From: Spirochaetaceae bacterium
Lineage (GTDB): Bacteria > Spirochaetota > Spirochaetia > DSM-27196 > Salinispiraceae
DNA: 15,235 bases
Assembly (NCBI GenBank): GCA_007129335.1
Contig: SKVS01000143.1
Span: 1 to 15,235, forward strand
Reading direction: 5' to 3'
The notes under the pieces were generated by a model, which searched no databases, was not told where the DNA came from, and saw only the letters and a list, made by a program, of their open reading frames with translations. The stretch's first letter is position 1. Every line of letters begins with the position of its first letter. The position numbers and the translations under genes were made by a program. This document shows, piece by piece, positions 1 to 6,383 of this stretch.

Positions 1-120
1 AGATAGTGTGGTCATAACTATAACTACCAGCAGAAAATGGGTTTCCGATTGAGGATTCTGACAAATAATTATGTTTTACCACAAGGTTTGATGCACTAAT
101 AAAGAGTTGGTAGAAAACGA

Positions 121-138
121 CCGGGGCTGATGCCCCGG
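121..138 (-). terminator. Intrinsic terminator after leuS
   Basis: A perfect 7-bp GC stem (CCGGGGC/GCCCCGG) with a 4-base loop lies 12 bases beyond the leuS stop codon. Read on the minus strand, the stem is followed by TCGTTTTC, a short and imperfect U tract, so termination is plausible but perhaps incomplete. Bases 1-120 beyond it hold nothing I can assign. A 16-codon plus-strand open frame ends at 50-52, but it is too short to call a gene end. Confidence 0.75.
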
Positions 139-150
139 TTTAAATGAGGG

Positions 151-2706
151 TCACTTTGAGGGGGTTATGACGAAGTTAACCAGGCGATCGGGTACCGCTA
201 CAACTTTGACAATGGTTCCCTGGGCAAGATACTCCTGGATTCTTGTGTTTTCCCGGGCAAGGCGTTCGAGTTCATCTTTACCGGTGCCCCGGACCACCAT
301 GATCTTACTCCTTACCTTGCCGTTTACCTGAAGTACCACTTCCAGCTCGTCGTCTATGGTCAGGGCGGGATCGTAGTCAGGAAATGGTTCGTAAGCCAGG
401 GTGGAGGTATGGCCGGTCATTTCCCATAGTTCTTCGGCCAGGTGGGGAGCATAGGGGGCAAGACAGAGAATAAAAGATTCCCATATATCCCGGTGAAGAA
501 CCTCTAGCTTGTTCATTTCGTTTGTACAGATCATCATTTGGCTAATTGCGGTATTAAAATCCAGGTTTTCAGTGTCCTGGCCAACTTTTTTTATTGTTTT
601 ATGAAGGACTCTTTGCAGTTCCAGAGGAGCTTTCTGCTCAGAAAGAGGTTTTTGGGCAATTCTCCAGACCTTGTCCAGGAACCGGTGAATACCAATGAGC
701 CCCTGGGTATTCCACGGCTTGCTCTGCCGGAGGGGGCCCATGAACATTTCATACAGCCTCATGGAATCAGCACCGAATTCCTCAATAATATCATCGGGGT
801 TAATGACGTTTTTCAGGCTCTTTGACATCTTTGCAATAACCTGTTGAACTTCCAGGCCTGTTGAGATTTCTATCCAATGTCCCGGCGCTGTTTCCCGTAC
901 CTCATCTATTGGTACCAAGGTTCCATCGGTTCGTTGGTAGGCGTAAGAGGTTATCATGCCCTGGTTAACCAGTCGGAGATAGGGTTCGGTGGTATTCACC
1001 ACGCCGATGTCATACAGTACCTTGTGCCAGAACCGGGAGTACAGAAGATGGAGAACCGCATGTTCCTGACCTCCCACGTAAAGATCCACGGGCATCCAGT
1101 AATCAATTTTATCCCGGGAGGCGAATTCTTTATCGTTGTGAGGATCCAGATAACGAAGGTAGTACCAGCAACTACCGGCCCATTGAGGCATGGTGTTGGT
1201 TTCCCGTTTACCAGATCTTCCGTCTGGGAGGGTGGTATTTACCCAATCGGTTACGGTAGCAAGGGGACTTTCTCCTGTTCCTGCAGGTTTGTATGACTCG
1301 ACTGCAGGAAGGGTCAGGGGAAGCTCGGACTCGGGTATTGGGTGGATTTCACCGTCTTCATCGATTACCAGAGGAATAGGTTCTCCCCAATACCGTTGAC
1401 GGCTGAAGATCCAGTCTCGCAGTTTGTAATTGATTGCTTTCTTTCCCAGTCCCTGCTGCTCAAGCCAGAGAGTAATTTTTTCCTTACACTCGGCTGTGGT
1501 TAATCCATCGAACTGGCCGGAATTGACGACCCAACCTTCATCGGCAAAGGCTTCTTCCAGAGGTTCTGCAGGATCCTGATCCTTGTGGGATGCAACTACC
1601 CGGATAATATCCAAACCAAACTGTGTCGCAAAGGCATAGTCCCTCTCATCGTGGCCGGGAACCGCCATAATTGCGCCGGTACCATAAGAGATGAGGATAT
1701 AGTCGCTTATCCAAACGGGAATCTCCTGTCCGTTCACCGGATTAATAGCAAAAGCTCCGGTAAAAGCTCCAGTTTTGTCCTTTGCCAGATCGGTACGTTC
1801 CAAATCGCTTTTCAGGGCAGCTTTCTGAATATAGGATTGAACCTCATTCCGTTGTTCGTCTGTGGTAATGTGTGCAACCAGGGGATGCTCGGGAGCGAGA
1901 ACCATATAGGTTGCTCCGAACAGGGTATCAGGTCGGGTTGTGTAAACCTCTATTGTGCTGTTGTGATGGGCAACTTGAAATACTACATTTGCACCTACAC
2001 TTTTCCCGATCCAGTTTCTTTGCATGGCCTTAATGCTTTCGGGCCAATCAAGATCCTCCAGATCATCCAGGAGTCTTTCTGCGTATTCGGTTATTTTGAG
2101 CATCCATTGACGCAAGGGTTTTCGAACCACAGGATGGCCGCCAATTTCGCTCCGAGGGCCTTCGCTGGTTTGGATGATTTCTTCATTGGCGAGAACCGTT
2201 CCCAGGGCTTCACAATACCATACGGGAATTTCAGCAACGTAAGCTAGATCTTTTTTATATAACTGGAGGAAAATCCACTGGGTCCATTTGTAGTAGTCAG
2301 CTTCATGGGTAGATATTTCCCTGTCCCAATCGTAGGAAAAGCCAAGACGCTTTATTTGCTGACGGAATTTTACGATGTTTTGCTTTGTGGTAATTTCCGG
2401 ATGGGTGCCGGTTTTAATCGCGTAGGTCTCAGCAGGGAGGCCGAAGCTGTCGAAACCCATGGGATGAAGAACCTGATGACCCTTCATTCGTAAGAACCGA
2501 CAGTAAATATCGGTTGCGGTATACCCTTCCGGGTGACCCACGTGTAGTCCTGCCCCGCTTGGGTAGGGGAACATGTCCAGGACATAGGTACGTTTTTCTT
2601 TTGGCACAGAGGGGTCTTCGGTGACCCGGAAGGTACTGTTGGTTTCCCAGTACCTCTGCCATTTCGTTTCAATTTCATGGAATGGATATTTCTTCATGGC
2701 GCTCAT
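151..2706 (-). CDS. leuS: Leucyl-tRNA synthetase
   Basis: Class I aminoacyl-tRNA synthetase that charges tRNA-Leu with leucine in the cytoplasm. The product is 851 aa with the chosen start, a normal length for bacterial LeuS. Visible signatures are the HIGH-type motif HVGH at residues 55-58, the CP1 editing domain with the threonine-rich [10 protein letters not shown] segment and the GHDERD motif, the KMSKS loop at 626-630, and a C-terminal anticodon-binding region ending in a QVNGKVR stretch typical of LeuS. The frame stays open to a TTG at 2733. ATG at 2706 is preferred because a GGGAG Shine-Dalgarno sits 10 bases upstream; ATG at 2697 (MKKYPF) is also possible. The gene is downstream of a candidate small RNA and has its own weak promoter at 2801-2829. 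Nothing is missing or broken. Confidence 0.98.
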   Translation of the reverse strand: MSAMKKYPFHEIETKWQRYWETNSTFRVTEDPSVPKEKRTYVLDMFPYPSGAGLHVGHPEGYTATDIYCRFLRMKGHQVLHPMGFDSFGLPAETYAIKTGTHPEITTKQNIVKFRQQIKRLGFSYDWDREISTHEADYYKWTQWIFLQLYKKDLAYVAEIPVWYCEALGTVLANEEIIQTSEGPRSEIGGHPVVRKPLRQWMLKITEYAERLLDDLEDLDWPESIKAMQRNWIGKSVGANVVFQVAHHNSTIEVYTTRPDTLFGATYMVLAPEHPLVAHITTDEQRNEVQSYIQKAALKSDLERTDLAKDKTGAFTGAFAINPVNGQEIPVWISDYILISYGTGAIMAVPGHDERDYAFATQFGLDIIRVVASHKDQDPAEPLEEAFADEGWVVNSGQFDGLTTAECKEKITLWLEQQGLGKKAINYKLRDWIFSRQRYWGEPIPLVIDEDGEIHPIPESELPLTLPAVESYKPAGTGESPLATVTDWVNTTLPDGRSGKRETNTMPQWAGSCWYYLRYLDPHNDKEFASRDKIDYWMPVDLYVGGQEHAVLHLLYSRFWHKVLYDIGVVNTTEPYLRLVNQGMITSYAYQRTDGTLVPIDEVRETAPGHWIEISTGLEVQQVIAKMSKSLKNVINPDDIIEEFGADSMRLYEMFMGPLRQSKPWNTQGLIGIHRFLDKVWRIAQKPLSEQKAPLELQRVLHKTIKKVGQDTENLDFNTAISQMMICTNEMNKLEVLHRDIWESFILCLAPYAPHLAEELWEMTGHTSTLAYEPFPDYDPALTIDDELEVVLQVNGKVRSKIMVVRGTGKDELERLARENTRIQEYLAQGTIVKVVAVPDRLVNFVITPSK

Positions 2707-2800
2707 AGTAGCCCAGCTCCCAGTGATGGTCAATCTGAATTACCGGGAACAGCAGGAAATGGGTGGAATTGGATCCCGATTCTTCCGTTGGAATAAAATG

Positions 2801-2829
2801 CCTATAAAGTCCCTTTTGCAAAGCCTCAA
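2801..2829 (-). promoter_or_regulatory. Candidate leuS promoter
   Basis: On the minus strand there is TTGAGG (2824-2829), a 17-base spacer and TATAGG (2801-2806), each matching 4 of 6 consensus positions. It lies between the upstream terminator and leuS and would give a 5' UTR of about 85-90 bases. Spacing is ideal but the hexamers are only fair. Without it, leuS would depend on readthrough of the 2849-2877 terminator. Confidence 0.4.
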
Positions 2830-2840
2830 GTAAAAAAGAC

Positions 2841-2877
2841 AAAAAAAACCCCCGGGAAAGGAGGTAAAACCCGGGGG
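2841..2877 (-). terminator. Strong intrinsic terminator of the small RNA
   Basis: An 8-bp perfect GC stem (CCCCCGGG at 2870-2877 on the minus strand, CCCGGGGG at 2849-2856) closes a 13-base loop and is followed by eight U residues (2841-2848) and further U-rich sequence. The loop contains ACCTCCTTT, the sequence of the 16S rRNA 3' tail. The orientation is clearly minus strand. It ends whatever starts at the 3066-3095 promoter, and also any readthrough from the upstream CBS gene. Confidence 0.9.
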
Positions 2878-3059
2878 ATCGCCGAAATCAACGTACTTTC
2901 CACTGATCTTAGAAAGTAGGTTTTTATAAAAAAAGGAGGTTAGCGCTGCCGAATGGCGACTCTCGCAGCCGCTCTGTTCACGCTCAAAAAACAACAAACG
3001 GATTATTACGTTACAATAGGCTGAACAGTTTTTACATAAAAAATGAAGAAGTCCTAACG
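2841..3059 (-). ncRNA. Candidate structured small RNA with two anti-SD motifs
   Basis: This accounts for most of the 403-base gap between leuS and the CBS gene. A strong promoter (3066-3095) and a strong terminator (2841-2877) bracket about 215 nt with no convincing ORF; the longest minus frame starts at TTG and runs through the terminator. Pairings read by eye: CTGTTCA (3022-3028) with TGAACAG (2974-2980) over a 41-base loop; an 8-bp stem with one bulged G (2965-2973 with 2942-2949); an 8-bp stem including one G-U pair (2911-2918 with 2894-2901); and the terminator hairpin. ACCTCCTTT, identical to the anti-Shine-Dalgarno tail of 16S rRNA, occurs in the unpaired linker (complement of 2932-2940) and again in the terminator loop. 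I do not recognise a known family: no T-box motif, no SRP-type tetraloop stem, no RNase P or tmRNA features. It could instead be a long leuS leader with an attenuator. Function by pairing to ribosome-binding sites is inference. Confidence 0.6.
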
Positions 3060-3065
3060 GCCGGA

Positions 3066-3095
3066 AATATAGTAGATATAAGGCTTTTTTGTCAA
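3066..3095 (-). promoter_or_regulatory. Sigma70-type promoter of the small RNA
   Basis: On the minus strand there is a perfect TTGACA (3090-3095), an 18-base spacer and TATATT (3066-3071, 5 of 6). The predicted start is near 3058-3060. It lies about 40 bases past the stop codon of the upstream CBS gene in AT-rich DNA. This is the best promoter match in the window, and it points at a stretch without a coding gene. Confidence 0.75.
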
Positions 3096-3136
3096 CGCTA
3101 TATAGAGAAAAATTTATTGAAAAGTTTCCTGCTCTG

Positions 3137-4411
3137 TCAGCTCATCCGGGGATCTGATTCATGGGGGAGAAACAGTACCTGGAGTATTTGTTTCCGGGAT
3201 ATCTGTTGAATGGTAAAGGTTCCAAAGTCTGTTGGAATAGAGTCTCCCTGTGCGGGGAAGGATTCAGTGAGACTCGACAGGAACCCTCCAACAGTTTCTA
3301 TTGATTTATCGTGGGGTATTTCGTGGCCAAGGACATCTTCAAGGACGTGAATCGGGGTATCCCCCTGGATGGAATAGCCTGCTTCGTCTTTTACAATTTT
3401 CTTAGCCTGCTTTTCTTCATTCTCATCGTACAGTTCTCCAATAATCTCCTCCACCAGGTCTTCCATGGTTACAATGCCCGCAAGCCCGCCGTATTCATCA
3501 AGAACAATAGCCATGTTCAACCGCTCGCTTTTCAGCTTTCCAAAGACCCGGTGAATTTTCCAGCTTTCGGGAACCACAACCGGAGGTAGCAAGAGATCCT
3601 TCAGGGTAAGATCCTGATCTTCCTTTCCCTGATATTTGGGTGAATACAAATGCTTAATAACATCCTTTTCCAGAATGACTCCCACGATATGTTCGGGATC
3701 CTTGTGAAAAACCGGTACCCGGGAATATCCTGCATGGGTTATGAGCTGAAGCGCTTCGTCTAAGGGCATGGTTTGTGGCAGGCTGAATACCTTGGTTCGA
3801 TGAGTCATAATTGCATGGACGCTTACATCGTTGAAACGAAATATGCTTTTTACCATGCGGGTGCGATAGTTTTCCAGTATACCGATGTTTTCTGCGTGCT
3901 TGACCATATGGAGGATTCCGTCCAGGGTCAAATGGGTTCTGGGGTTTTTCTTGCTCAGGGTTTGAATAGCCCGACTCAGAGAGGCAAGAATCCAGATCAG
4001 TGGTGCAAAGATAAAAGATAACAGGGATATAATTCGGGCAGTATGGGTTACAATGAACACATTGTGGAGAATGGCCAGCTGCTTGGGCATGATTTCTCCA
4101 AAAACCAGTATGAGCAGGGTAAGTATTCCGGTAGTTATTCCCAGGGCGGCACTGCCGAAGAGTCTAATAGTAAGGTCGGTAGAGAGAACCGATATACCAA
4201 TATTCACCAGGTTGTTTCCAATGAGGACCGTGGCAAGCAGTATGTCCGGCCTGGAGTGGAGTTTTTCAACCCTCTTTCCTTGTTTTGGGTGATGTTTTTT
4301 TATTGTTTCAATATCCATGATGGAAAGACTGGTGAATGCTGTCTCGGTACCAGAAAAAAAAGAGGAAAGTATGAGGAGAAAAAAAAGAATAAAGAGGTGG
4401 CTGCTCAGCAT
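3137..4411 (-). CDS. CNNM/CorC-type membrane protein (DUF21, CBS pair, CorC_HlyC)
   Basis: A 424-aa inner-membrane protein of the family annotated as hemolysin C or CorC-like. Known members are linked to magnesium or cobalt efflux and divalent-metal homeostasis; the substrate here is not known. Residues 1-150 form the DUF21 membrane domain, with hydrophobic segments near 4-20, 57-80, 88-104 and 122-147 and the GEIMPK motif at 105-110. A CBS pair follows at about 200-325, with the diagnostic DEYGG at 305-309. The C-terminal CorC_HlyC domain covers about 340-415. Length and order are normal. It lies 57 bases downstream of the thioredoxin stop on the same strand and is probably co-transcribed with it. 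A weak AGGG Shine-Dalgarno 7 bases before ATG is sequestered, together with the start codon, in an 8-bp hairpin (4399-4420), which suggests translational control. Confidence 0.93.
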   Translation of the reverse strand: MLSSHLFILFFLLILSSFFSGTETAFTSLSIMDIETIKKHHPKQGKRVEKLHSRPDILLATVLIGNNLVNIGISVLSTDLTIRLFGSAALGITTGILTLLILVFGEIMPKQLAILHNVFIVTHTARIISLLSFIFAPLIWILASLSRAIQTLSKKNPRTHLTLDGILHMVKHAENIGILENYRTRMVKSIFRFNDVSVHAIMTHRTKVFSLPQTMPLDEALQLITHAGYSRVPVFHKDPEHIVGVILEKDVIKHLYSPKYQGKEDQDLTLKDLLLPPVVVPESWKIHRVFGKLKSERLNMAIVLDEYGGLAGIVTMEDLVEEIIGELYDENEEKQAKKIVKDEAGYSIQGDTPIHVLEDVLGHEIPHDKSIETVGGFLSSLTESFPAQGDSIPTDFGTFTIQQISRKQILQVLFLPHESDPRMS

Positions 4412-4420
4412 GGAGCAGCC
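4399..4420 (-). promoter_or_regulatory. Hairpin enclosing the CBS-gene start codon
   Basis: On the mRNA strand a perfect 8-bp stem, GGCTGCTC/GAGCAGCC, closes the hexaloop CATGCT, which contains the ATG of the CBS gene (4409-4411). The weak Shine-Dalgarno AGGG (4419-4422) is half inside the 5' arm. The stem would therefore hide the ribosome-binding site and display the start codon in a loop. There is no U tract, so it is not a terminator. Confidence 0.55.
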
Positions 4421-4429
4421 CTGAACGAA

Positions 4430-4451
4430 GGAGGATCCTCCCCGCAGGGAG
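4430..4451 (-). promoter_or_regulatory. Two overlapping, mutually exclusive hairpins between trxA and the CBS gene
   Basis: In the trxA-CBS spacer the transcript contains CTCCC-TGCG-GGGAG (4438-4451), directly overlapping the 12-base palindrome GGAGGATCCTCC (4430-4441). The central GGAG can pair upstream or downstream but not both ways. No U run follows, so this is not an intrinsic terminator. It may be an mRNA processing or stability element, or part of a switch with the start-codon hairpin next to it. Confidence 0.4.
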
Positions 4452-4468
4452 AATCTTGGGAAATGATA

Positions 4469-4825
4469 CTACTCAACCTTTAGTACTTCCTTAATGGCTT
4501 TCACCAGACTATCTTTTGGGAGAGCTCCTGCTGCCATTTGTGGTTTGTCATTCATAGGAATGAAAAGGAGACTGGGAATGCTTTGTATGCCAAAAGCTGC
4601 GGATAATTCTTGCTCCTGGTCGGTGTTGATCTTGTACACGTGCATTTTCTCACCGTATTCATTGCTTATTTCTTCCAGAATAGGAGCTACCATTTTGCAG
4701 GGGCCGCACCAGTCAGCATAGAAATCTATGAGTGCAGGTTTATCTCCCTGATATTCCCACTCTTGTTTATTTTCATAATCGAATACCTTAGTGAGAAAGG
4801 TTTCTTTTGTCAGCATTTCGGTCAT
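4469..4825 (-). CDS. trxA: Thioredoxin
   Basis: A 118-aa cytoplasmic thioredoxin that reduces protein disulfides, itself reduced by thioredoxin reductase. The redox site WCGPC is at residues 39-43, preceded by the family's FYADWCGPCK context. The cis-proline in SIPSLLF is at residue 84. The N-terminal extension of about 25 residues before the first strand is slightly longer than in E. coli TrxA, as in many Bacteroidetes and spirochaete thioredoxins. The frame is open to a TTG at 4864, but that codon lies inside the promoter -10 element. ATG at 4825, with AAGGA 10 bases upstream, is therefore the start. There is no signal peptide. The gene has its own promoter (4863-4891) and is followed by the CBS gene. 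Confidence 0.93.
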   Translation of the reverse strand: MTEMLTKETFLTKVFDYENKQEWEYQGDKPALIDFYADWCGPCKMVAPILEEISNEYGEKMHVYKINTDQEQELSAAFGIQSIPSLLFIPMNDKPQMAAGALPKDSLVKAIKEVLKVE

Positions 4826-4862
4826 TGGTCTACCATCCTTATATATTAAAAAATCTATATAC

Positions 4863-4891
4863 AATATATCGAAAACCGGAAGAAATGTAAA
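4863..4891 (-). promoter_or_regulatory. trxA promoter
   Basis: On the minus strand there is TTTACA (4886-4891, 5 of 6), a 17-base spacer and TATATT (4863-4868, 5 of 6). The predicted start is near 4856, giving a 5' UTR of about 30 bases. It overlaps the alternative upstream TTG codon and so settles the trxA start at 4825. It begins four bases past the stop of the preceding gene, so trxA need not rely on readthrough. Confidence 0.7.
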
Positions 4892-4894
4892 CCC

Positions 4895-5686
4895 CTAATG
4901 AGAAAATTCTATTCGGGGATTAGTGCTGCCGGTGGCCCTCAGGAGGCTGGAAAAGAACTGTCTTGCCTGGTTCCGGGCATTTTCCCTGGCAAGAGGTAGA
5001 TCAGGATTGACGAGAGCCTGGTCCAGAATGAAATCTGCAATTTTCCGCCAATTATCCGGACTCAGACGAACATCCGGATAGGGATAGGTTTCCCGTCGGG
5101 GATCTTCAATCCTTACTCCAAGGATCTGGGGAGATTCTACCAAGAGATGATCAGGATCATCAAGGGGGCGATAAAAGGGTGTCCGGTCTGTTCCAAGGGT
5201 GTAGCCGAATTCATAGAGCAAGGTAATAACCAAAAAGGGGTTTCCCGGAGCGTTGGGGTCAAATCCGGTTGATCTGGCAAGGTTGTAAGCCTGGAACGTC
5301 TGGTATCGGTCCGGTCCGAGGATTTCTGCAAAAGATCGGCCTGTGGTATCTTCCTGGATAATCCGAATAAGGGATGTCATATTGGTATTCGGGTCAATGT
5401 AATCAAAAGGAAAAACGGTCTTGTGGACATACTCCAGGAGTTTCAATTGATCACCGGGTCTCATGTCAATGAGAAGTCCCGATGCATCCATGACCCGGGA
5501 ACTTTGGACAAGCAGGGCAGGGAGGAACTGTCCGCTGAACAGCGGGGATCCGAGGAAGGGAGTAAAAAGAATAAGAAACCCCAGAATGAGGGCCAGGATA
5601 ACCGCAAGGAAGAAACTCAATTTGAGAGAAAAGAGTAAGGGAAAAGAAGGGGGAGTTTTTCTTTTTACCTGTTTCTTTTTAGCCAT
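4895..5686 (-). CDS. Membrane-anchored protein, distant DUF4230-like sister of the upstream gene
   Basis: A 263-aa protein with a very basic N-terminus (residues 2-11), one long hydrophobic segment (about 17-47) and a soluble extracytoplasmic part. It is not recognised with confidence as a named family. By eye, its second half lines up with the protein encoded just upstream. A hydrophobic strand near FLVITLLYEFGYTLG corresponds to FLFRVDFLVSAGVDLQ, LLVESPQ to ILLELPQ, and the C-terminal amphipathic helix with AR..A...FF.SL plus a final RIEF strand to AR.EA..IRSFFASLG and RIAW. I infer a diverged duplicate. Its ATG overlaps the upstream stop by 8 bases, so translation is probably coupled. Function is unknown; an envelope role is inferred from the anchor. 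Confidence 0.8.
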   Translation of the reverse strand: MAKKKQVKRKTPPSFPLLFSLKLSFFLAVILALILGFLILFTPFLGSPLFSGQFLPALLVQSSRVMDASGLLIDMRPGDQLKLLEYVHKTVFPFDYIDPNTNMTSLIRIIQEDTTGRSFAEILGPDRYQTFQAYNLARSTGFDPNAPGNPFLVITLLYEFGYTLGTDRTPFYRPLDDPDHLLVESPQILGVRIEDPRRETYPYPDVRLSPDNWRKIADFILDQALVNPDLPLARENARNQARQFFSSLLRATGSTNPRIEFSH

Positions 5687-6305
5687 TGGCAGTACCCCAT
5701 GCTATTCGAACATTTCTGTATCCCAGGGAGGCAAAAAACGAACGAATCAGTATTTCTGCTTCGGCCCGAGCCTGGTCGAGGATGCCCCTTCGCAAGGCAT
5801 CTGCTTCGATACTTTGGGCTGCAAGGGTCAGGAGGTCACTCATTTCCAGGAAACGTAACTCCCCCCCGAAGGTCTGGTTAACATATTGGTGAATAGTATG
5901 TTCCAGTGCATCTACGGTGAAAATTCGTGGTTGGGGAAGTTCCAGCAGGATTACTGGATCTGTGGTTGTACCGGTTCGTTCCAGGGAGAAGCCTTCGTCC
6001 TGGAGATCCACCCCTGCACTAACCAGAAAATCAACCCGGAAGAGAAACTGCCGGTCCCTTGTGGGAATGAATCCAAGGAGGGTTTGCCTGTCCCCGAGAT
6101 ACAGGATTTCCCGGTATAAATATTCGTAACTATGAAGGCGCATGAGTGCAGTCATTTGTGACCGGAGGGCTGTAGTAGACAGGTCAGATGACTGAGAACA
6201 GGATAGAACTATCCCAGGAATCAGGATTAAAAGTCCAGAAAGGAAAATCCCGCTGAAGTGAGTCATAAATGTGCCGAAACTAAGGAAAGACCTCTTTTTT
6301 CTCAT
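5679..6305 (-). CDS. DUF4230-like putative lipoprotein
   Basis: A 208-aa protein with a basic N-terminus (RKKR), a hydrophobic stretch (about 17-35) and a VLSC sequence ending in Cys36. This fits a lipoprotein signal in the relaxed spirochaetal style; a plain membrane anchor is the alternative. The rest resembles the DUF4230 family: an EYLYREILYLGDR region, a long beta strand with VDFLVSAGVDL, a VILLELPQPRIFTVD segment, and a C-terminal alanine-rich amphipathic helix leading to a last strand. The molecular function of DUF4230 is unknown. No Shine-Dalgarno precedes ATG 6305, and a candidate -10 box lies only 8 bases upstream, so the mRNA may be leaderless. An internal ATG at 6266 would give a 22-residue signal but lacks positive charge and a ribosome-binding site. 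It forms an overlapping pair with the next gene. Confidence 0.82.
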   Translation of the reverse strand: MRKKRSFLSFGTFMTHFSGIFLSGLLILIPGIVLSCSQSSDLSTTALRSQMTALMRLHSYEYLYREILYLGDRQTLLGFIPTRDRQFLFRVDFLVSAGVDLQDEGFSLERTGTTTDPVILLELPQPRIFTVDALEHTIHQYVNQTFGGELRFLEMSDLLTLAAQSIEADALRRGILDQARAEAEILIRSFFASLGYRNVRIAWGTANG

Positions 6306-6313
6306 TGCTTTAT

Positions 6314-6342
6314 AGTATGAGCCAAGGAGAGAGCTGGGGCAA
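6314..6342 (-). promoter_or_regulatory. Candidate promoter of the DUF4230-like pair
   Basis: On the minus strand there is TTGCCC (6337-6342), a 17-base spacer and CATACT (6314-6319), each 4 of 6. It sits in the 78-base divergent gap with the 6384 gene. The start point would fall at or within two bases of the ATG at 6303-6305. A shifted TATAAA just downstream of the -10 is an alternative that would place the start inside the gene. Confidence 0.35.
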
Positions 6343-6383
6343 GTCTATGAATGCCTATCATTTACTGAGAACGGAGAAAATTC

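Noticed and set aside
2..52. Plus-strand open frame of 16 codons at the left edge, possibly the end of another gene
   Set aside because: Too short and without a recognisable pattern.
538..2493. Plus-strand open frames across leuS (for example 1585-2247)
   Set aside because: They lie antisense to a certain leuS gene, lack SD sites and give non-protein-like translations.
2894..2918. Possible H-type pseudoknot: loop AGATCA pairing with downstream TGATTT across the 8-bp stem
   Set aside because: The 3-base linker is too short to cross an 8-bp stem; it is at best an alternative hairpin.
2740..2997. 85-codon minus-strand frame in the leuS-CBS gap
   Set aside because: It starts at TTG without an SD, runs straight through the strong terminator, and its sequence has no protein-like pattern. 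The region is better explained as non-coding RNA.
4822..4836. Four-codon ORF (MVDQ) whose TGA overlaps the trxA ATG
   Set aside because: The only purine-rich motif touches its ATG with no spacing, so it is unlikely to be initiated. Probably chance.
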